64,000 bases of DNA from Pseudoxanthomonas sp. J31 (GTDB lineage Bacteria; Pseudomonadota; Gammaproteobacteria; Xanthomonadales; Xanthomonadaceae), in the NCBI RefSeq assembly GCF_000510725.1, contig NZ_AZNZ01000001.1, positions 124,001 through 188,000 on the forward strand, in the 5' to 3' direction. Shown piece after piece: positions 61,001 to 64,000 of this stretch. Each line of letters starts with the position of its first letter. Position 1 is the first letter of the stretch. The notes below the pieces were generated by a model that saw nothing but the letters and a program-made list of their open reading frames with translations, ran no database searches and had not been told where the DNA came from. Made by a program: the position numbers and the translations under genes.

Positions 61001-61076
61001 GCGGCGCCAGCGCCACCAGCAGGGCGGTGCTCAGCAGGCGGCGGCGCGGCGGCGCGGCTACACGGGAACGCTTCAT
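58059..61076 (-). CDS. TonB-dependent receptor (Xanthomonas/Caulobacter type)
   Basis: A 1005-residue outer-membrane receptor. The signal peptide (LLSTALLVALAPPATQALA) precedes a TonB-box-like region (SELDTVVVTG, about residues 43-52). The plug runs through SIDRTSSGEGSKVTVRGISPDYN, and a beta-barrel ends in the aromatic MFGLRYRF. The plug start SMNLKRDAQGVVDGIVAEDIGKFPDTN is the signature of the Xanthomonas/Caulobacter receptor subfamily, often linked to plant carbohydrate uptake. ATG 61076 has AAGGA upstream; a longer start at 61124 is unlikely. A LacI-type operator lies upstream, and the JmjC and halogenase genes follow. A glucan oligomer is the likely cargo, by inference. Confidence 0.94.
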   Translation of the reverse strand: MKRSRVAAPPRRRLLSTALLVALAPPATQALAQEAPATDQVSELDTVVVTGIRASLASSMNLKRDAQGVVDGIVAEDIGKFPDTNLAEALQRISGVSIDRTSSGEGSKVTVRGISPDYNLVLLNGRQMPASNLGPGGGGTSNSRSFDFANLAAEAISAIEVHKTGRAELPTGGIGATLNVKTARPLDIGQFLGSVGLKAVHDTSVDNLPRSFAGSKFTGELSGIFSQTFADNTFGVMVSGSYQERDSGFSQASVADGWLTFPGDDATSGTRLPLPGEPGYERIQNRPGPDDIYARPQNTGYSVNGVQRQRTNGNITLQWAPSDAVTATLDYNYMENKVQQQRSELSVWFNYQPGDSSWTDGPVAAPTWYSEDIPAGNSDLSMGGMRLATKNSGDSLGFNVEWEVNDALGLEFDYHKAKAESRPDGPYGSAGVLGVAAFVRGTTSVDYTGEIPIVNVVLPPGMDEVGPADAVVTGSVFQNSYNRSEVEQFQVRGRFEFGDYSGLDFGVSATEVDNRTAASVMQADNWGGLGSPGDYDDGIWYLDHMSRYFDAFGNSGDPRWSDGFLVFDFERLRQRAAQIPQPDGQPCPSCYQMRPDYTDDLRTTEKTRSAYLQWTNTFDWSMPLDVAVGVRYEKTEVESSALVRIPTGISWVAANEMYVQYADEQGFTTLDGEYDYFLPNLDLALHIRDDLVLRGSFSETIGRPGWQDIQGGQRLDNIVRTIGGNGSRGNPALEPLESRNFDLSLEWYYGEASYVSAGYFRKNVRNFISSTVLRESPFELHTPVGGAYWNEATSTGGCGQTDLPCIRDYIFANFDGQPGVAYTGLNSAGQMTGSIEGLPGDPVAQFDITVPVNQRRDHVDGFELSIQHVFGETGFGLAANYTKVDSGLTFDNASLETQYPMVGLSDTANLVAFYDKDRWQVRAAYNWRDKFFNGIGGQGPNPNWTEEYGQLDAIVSYSVTDNLVLSLEGINLTDETQRIHARHRNMVRYATQTGPRYMFGLRYRF

Positions 61077-61155
61077 GGATCCTTCCCCTCTCTCTCGGCG
61101 TTGTGTTGGGTGGACAGGCGCCATGCGCCCGACGGGGCCGGATTTGGATGTCAGG

Positions 61156-61169
61156 TGACAGCGTTGTCA
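61156..61169 (-). promoter_or_regulatory. LacI-type operator of the TonB receptor
   Basis: TGACAGCGTTGTCA is a one-mismatch palindrome of the TGACAGCGCTGTCA class, 79 bases before the receptor ATG. On the minus strand TTGACA (61170-61165) overlaps it and can serve as a -35 box. The same element class controls the GH3/symporter/lacI locus 48 kb away. Confidence 0.68.
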
Positions 61170-61366
61170 AGCGAAAAACGCAAAATCGGTCAATCCAGAA
61201 AGGATGTAGCGCTAACACCCTTCCTGGCTGTTGCCGTGCAACATGGATTTCCGCATGCGCGCCACAACTGCTGGAAAATCAGCAGGATTCGCGATATGTC
61301 CGGGGGGTTGTCCGGGCGTTTCCCGGGTGGACCGGGAATGGCCGGTGGATGTCCCGGCGAGGCATC

Positions 61367-61391
61367 GGCCAGGACAGCTTCTGTCCTGGCC
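61367..61391. repeat. Perfect 11-bp inverted repeat
   Basis: GGCCAGGACAG (61367-61377) and CTGTCCTGGCC (61381-61391) flank three bases. It lies 114 bases after the trmL stop (minus strand) and 291 bases before the receptor start. It is either a terminator hairpin without T-run or an operator containing GACAG/CTGTC half-sites like those of the LacI operators. Confidence 0.45.
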
Positions 61392-61403
61392 TTGGCGATA
61401 TGC

Positions 61404-61426
61404 TGACAACGTTGACATGGTTGTCA
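61404..61426. promoter_or_regulatory. Two overlapping operator-like elements
   Basis: TGACAACGTTGACA (61404-61417) and TGACATGGTTGTCA (61413-61426) overlap by five bases; both keep the TGACA/TGTCA arms of the LacI-type palindrome. The first has a central AACGTT. They may be auxiliary LacI-family sites for looping to 61156, or another regulator's site. Confidence 0.45.
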
Positions 61427-61504
61427 CCGCCAGCGGATGCGATGCCGGCTCCGGCGCGGGGGGATCGCGGGGCGGATCGCGCTGGACCCGGGGCTGCGGC
61501 GGAA

Positions 61505-61981
61505 TCAGTTGCCGCCGGCGAACCCGTGCTGGCGCCAGGCCTCGAACACGAGCACGGCCACGGCGTTGGACAGGTTGAGGCTGCGGTTGCCCGGGCGCAT
61601 CGGCAGGCGCAGGCGCTGTGCTTCCGGCACCGCTTCCAGGACCGCGTCGGGCAGGCCGCGGGTCTCGCAGCCGAACAGGAAGGCGTCGCCGTCGGCATAG
61701 GCCGGCTGGTCGTGGCGGACCTGGCCGCGGGTGCTCAGGGCGAAGAGGCGTCGGGGGGAGATGCGTTCCAGCGCGGTGGCGAGGTCGGGATGGACCTGCA
61801 CGCTGGCGTATTCGTGGTAGTCCAGGCCTGCGCGGCGCAGCTGCCGGTCTTCCATGCTGAAGCCGAGCGGCTCGATCAGGTGCAGGCGGGCGCCGGTGTT
61901 GGCGCAGAGGCGGATCACGTTGCCCGTGTTGGGCGGGATCTCGGGCTGGTAGAGCAGGACGTCGAAAACGGGGGCTGGCAT
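61505..61981 (-). CDS. trmL: tRNA (cytidine(34)-2'-O)-methyltransferase
   Basis: A 158-residue SPOUT methyltransferase, the normal TrmL size. It methylates the wobble ribose of leucine tRNAs using S-adenosylmethionine. Motifs are FDVLLYQPEIPPNTGNVIRLCANTG at the N-terminus (split here: the PPNTGN core), LFGCETRGLP and the knot motif RLPMRPGNRSLNLSNAVAV (RLPM, NRSLNLSNA core). ATG 61981 matches the family N-terminus. It is encoded on the same strand as the receptor, but a 428-base gap with control elements separates them. Confidence 0.94.
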   Translation of the reverse strand: MPAPVFDVLLYQPEIPPNTGNVIRLCANTGARLHLIEPLGFSMEDRQLRRAGLDYHEYASVQVHPDLATALERISPRRLFALSTRGQVRHDQPAYADGDAFLFGCETRGLPDAVLEAVPEAQRLRLPMRPGNRSLNLSNAVAVLVFEAWRQHGFAGGN

Positions 61982-62068
61982 CCGCGGATTCTAGACGTGC
62001 CGGCGGACGGGGCGCTGGAGCGCCTTGCGGCCTGCGCCGCGTCCGCCGGTGTCTTCCGCGGCCCGCAC

Positions 62069-62476
62069 TCAGTTACCCATCGCGGCCAGGCCGCCGACGT
62101 GGGCCTGGGCCTGCCCGGCCAGGGTGTTGCCGACCTGCACGGCCAGGGCCTCGGCCTGCTCGCGGGCGACGATCGCGGCGCGCTCGGCCAGCTGCTCGGC
62201 GGTGGGGCGGACGTAGACCGTGGCCAGGTCGACGATGCGGCCCTGCATGGCCTGCACCGCCAGGTATTCGGCCTTCTGCGCGGTGGTCGGGCGGACCACG
62301 ACGGCGGGCAGGTCGACGATGCGGTTGGCGGCCAGCTCGGCGCGCAGGGCCGGATCCGGGCGGACCTCGACCGCCGGCAGGTCGACGATGTGGTCGACGC
62401 GCGGGGTCTCGGCGGCAAAGGCAGGCGTCGCGGCGAGGGCAAGGGCCAACGAGGCGGCAAGGGTCTTGGCGTTCAT
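62069..62476 (-). CDS. Small exported protein with three internal repeats
   Basis: A 135-residue protein. The signal peptide (ASLALALAATPAFA) is followed by three units of about 23-28 residues sharing IVDL-[PA]-AV-x-VRP and then a helical AxxAE part: HIVDLPAVEVRP (about residue 29), RIVDLPAVVVRP (52) and RIVDLATVYVRP (80). The C-terminus is Ala/Gln-rich. I recognise no family. The strand-helix repeat suggests a small periplasmic or secreted scaffold. ATG 62476 has a GGAGCACACG leader. A GGTG-N16-CACC element overlaps its promoter area, so it is probably controlled by a GntR/YtrA-type repressor encoded elsewhere. Confidence 0.78.
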   Translation of the reverse strand: MNAKTLAASLALALAATPAFAAETPRVDHIVDLPAVEVRPDPALRAELAANRIVDLPAVVVRPTTAQKAEYLAVQAMQGRIVDLATVYVRPTAEQLAERAAIVAREQAEALAVQVGNTLAGQAQAHVGGLAAMGN

Positions 62477-62502
62477 CGTGTGCTCCGGTGTCGTTGATCA
62501 GT

Positions 62503-62526
62503 GGTGTTGTAGTAATGTAGTACACC
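62503..62526 (-). promoter_or_regulatory. GGTG-N16-CACC element upstream of the repeat-protein gene
   Basis: GGTG (62503-62506) and CACC (62523-62526) are separated by exactly 16 bases, which contain GTAGTA twice. From memory, GGTG-N16-CACC is the operator pattern described for YtrA-subfamily GntR repressors in Xanthomonas. It ends 26 bases before the ATG on the minus strand, within the likely promoter. No GntR gene is in this window. Confidence 0.5.
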
Positions 62527-63066
62527 TAAGCAGAGGGTGCAAGGAGAAGGTGGGGTTCCGGCACGCTGCTTCAGCATTTATTCAGTAACCCTCGGAGTGC
62601 TTCCGGGGAAAGCTGTACAAAGCACGTCGCGTGCCAAGAATTTCTTCTTCCAGATCAATTGGTTGGATTTCTGACCCGGTGTCCGCGGGACGGCGCGGAC
62701 GTCCGCACGGGGCGGACACCGCGCCGGACAGGGATGCGGACGAGGGTCGTGGTCACCGGTCCGCAGGCCGCAGCAGGGCCGAAATCCGGGACCGGAACGG
62801 CCTGGAAGCCGGTGGCGTGTCGCCGCCAGGGCCGGCCGCAGCGCTGGCCCCGTGCAGCTGCCGGCGCAGGGCGTGGAGCGCCAGCCGACGGGGTGGTCGT
62901 GCGCCCGTCGCCAGGCCGCGCGGCCTGGCCGGGGAAAGCGGAGGCACGGCAGGAACCGGGAGGGCCGGGGTCGGGCGCCGGAGCGGATTGCAGCCTCAGG
63001 CCGGATGCGTGCTTCCGGTTGCGGCCGCCGCCTTCGTAGCGGCCGGCCGGGCCCGGGCAACCGTTC
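62527..63066. other. Long intergenic region without a supported gene
   Basis: These 540 bases lie between the SDR and the repeat-protein gene. The part 62530-62680 is less GC-rich than the rest of the window. The part 62681-62764 carries many copies of GTCCGC/GCGGAC in nested palindromes. The remainder (62765-63066) is GC-rich and shows neither codon-like structure nor a known RNA. It could hold a regulatory RNA or degenerated sequence. Confidence 0.4.
62680..62764. repeat. Cluster of nested GCGGAC palindromes
   Basis: GTCCGC or its complement GCGGAC occurs six times (62681, 62695, 62701, 62712, 62736, 62759). The copies at 62695-62706 form the perfect palindrome GCGGACGTCCGC. GGTGTCCGC to the left and GCGGACACC to the right add a 9-bp outer inverted repeat. 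Confidence 0.5.
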
Positions 63067-63765
<699 letters not shown>

Positions 63766-63864
63766 GTCCGTGTCCGCTCCGGCCGGGATGGCTTGTGGCC
63801 TAGTGTAAAGGCCGCCCGTGGCGACTAGCATCGGCGCACCAATCACAGCACAGGGAGCGTCACG

Positions 63865-64000
63865 ATGAGGATCACGCGCAGGCCGCTCGCCGCGGCCCTG
63901 GCCATGGCCATCACCGCCACCTTCGGGGTCGCCGGACTGGCCCCGGCGGATGCCGCCACCCGTCCCGCGGCCGGCAGCGAGGTGCTGATCCCGTACGAGG
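63865..64000 (+). CDS. Exported protein, N-terminal part only
   Basis: The first 45 codons of a gene that runs out of the window. The start MRITRRPLAAALAMAITA is a classic signal peptide that continues to a likely cleavage site at ADA-AT (about residue 30). The mature part begins RPAAGSEVLIPYE. GGGAG precedes ATG 63865 by about eight bases. No family can be assigned from so little sequence. Confidence 0.75.
   Translation, partial: MRITRRPLAAALAMAITATFGVAGLAPADAATRPAAGSEVLIPYE

Larger units (their letters stand above)
61077..61504 (-). promoter_or_regulatory. Control region of the TonB receptor operon
   Basis: This 428-base gap between trmL and the receptor has no gene. From the receptor side it holds the operator at 61156-61169 with an overlapping TTGACA, an AT-richer stretch (61170-61200), a palindrome TTGCCGTGCAA near 61230-61240, a perfect 11-bp inverted repeat (61367-61391) and two overlapping operator-like elements (61404-61426). 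Confidence 0.55.

Noticed and set aside
58059-61406. A plus-strand frame of over 1100 codons opposite the TonB receptor
   Set aside because: Its translation is Val/Ala/His/Gly-rich with no recognisable fold, and the receptor on the minus strand is unmistakable.
62578-63060. A 160-codon minus-strand frame in the gap before the repeat-protein gene
   Set aside because: Pro/Arg-rich composition without domain or ribosome-binding site, and it passes through the GCGGAC palindrome cluster; unlikely to be a gene.

Overview
The window is chromosomal DNA of very high GC content. It is densely packed with ordinary bacterial genes and contains no insertion sequence, prophage gene, tRNA, rRNA or CRISPR array that I could find. 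The gene set points to Xanthomonadaceae/Lysobacteraceae (Gammaproteobacteria). The clues are a TonB-dependent receptor of the Xanthomonas/Caulobacter type with a tryptophan-halogenase-like partner, an Ax21-family outer-membrane protein, a hemD-hemX-hemY set, a yibN-secB-gpsA run, an ExeM/NucH-type nuclease and a fused indolepyruvate ferredoxin oxidoreductase. I cannot name the genus from sequence alone.

Layout. 1-3.7 kb: fatty-acyl cluster (acyl-CoA synthetase cut by the window edge, TetR regulator, SDR, thiolase). 3.9-7.1 kb, minus strand: TSUP permease, secreted ExeM-like nuclease, membrane-anchored cytochrome c5. 7.1-13.1 kb: sugar locus (GH3 glucosidase lipoprotein, sodium/solute symporter, LacI regulator). 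13.1-18 kb: indolepyruvate oxidoreductase and an AEC transporter. 18-22 kb: a long M48 membrane peptidase with a Ycf46-like AAA ATPase. 21.9-29.4 kb: ParA-like ATPase, SixA, YceI protein, phospholipase-D-like lipoprotein, thioesterase, PlsC, YheT hydrolase, PEBP and GyrI-like proteins. 29.4-37.5 kb: UppP and a complete nitrogen-control region (glnA, glnK, amtB, amiD, ntrB, ntrC). 37.6-47 kb: SodC, an unknown protein, FadI-like thiolase, hemDXY, thioesterase, rhodanese, SecB, GpsA. 47.3-53.1 kb: periplasmic redox cluster (two thioredoxin-like proteins, DsbD-alpha-like protein, dihaem peroxidase, DsbD, YceI). 53.3-55.1 kb: CysB-like regulator and Ax21-family protein. 55.3-61.1 kb, minus strand: TonB receptor, JmjC/cupin protein and tryptophan-halogenase-like protein in one apparent operon. 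61.5-64 kb: TrmL, a small exported repeat protein, an SDR and the start of another exported protein.

Two control circuits can be read from the DNA. First, a 14-bp palindrome close to TGACAGCGCTGTCA occurs upstream of the GH3 gene, twice around the symporter promoter, and 51 kb away upstream of the TonB receptor. This suggests that the LacI protein encoded here controls outer-membrane uptake, periplasmic hydrolysis and inner-membrane transport of one (probably beta-glucosidic) sugar, together with the halogenase-like protein. Second, glnA has a near-perfect sigma-54 promoter with NtrC sites upstream, and another near-perfect NtrC site directly abuts the ntrB start codon. That arrangement fits activation of glnA and autorepression of ntrBC.

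The least understood parts are the TonB receptor/JmjC/halogenase operon, the M48-AAA pair, the redox cluster with a free DsbD-alpha-like domain, the triple-repeat exported protein with a GGTG-N16-CACC element, and the structured intergenic DNA at 61.1-61.5 and 62.5-63.1 kb.
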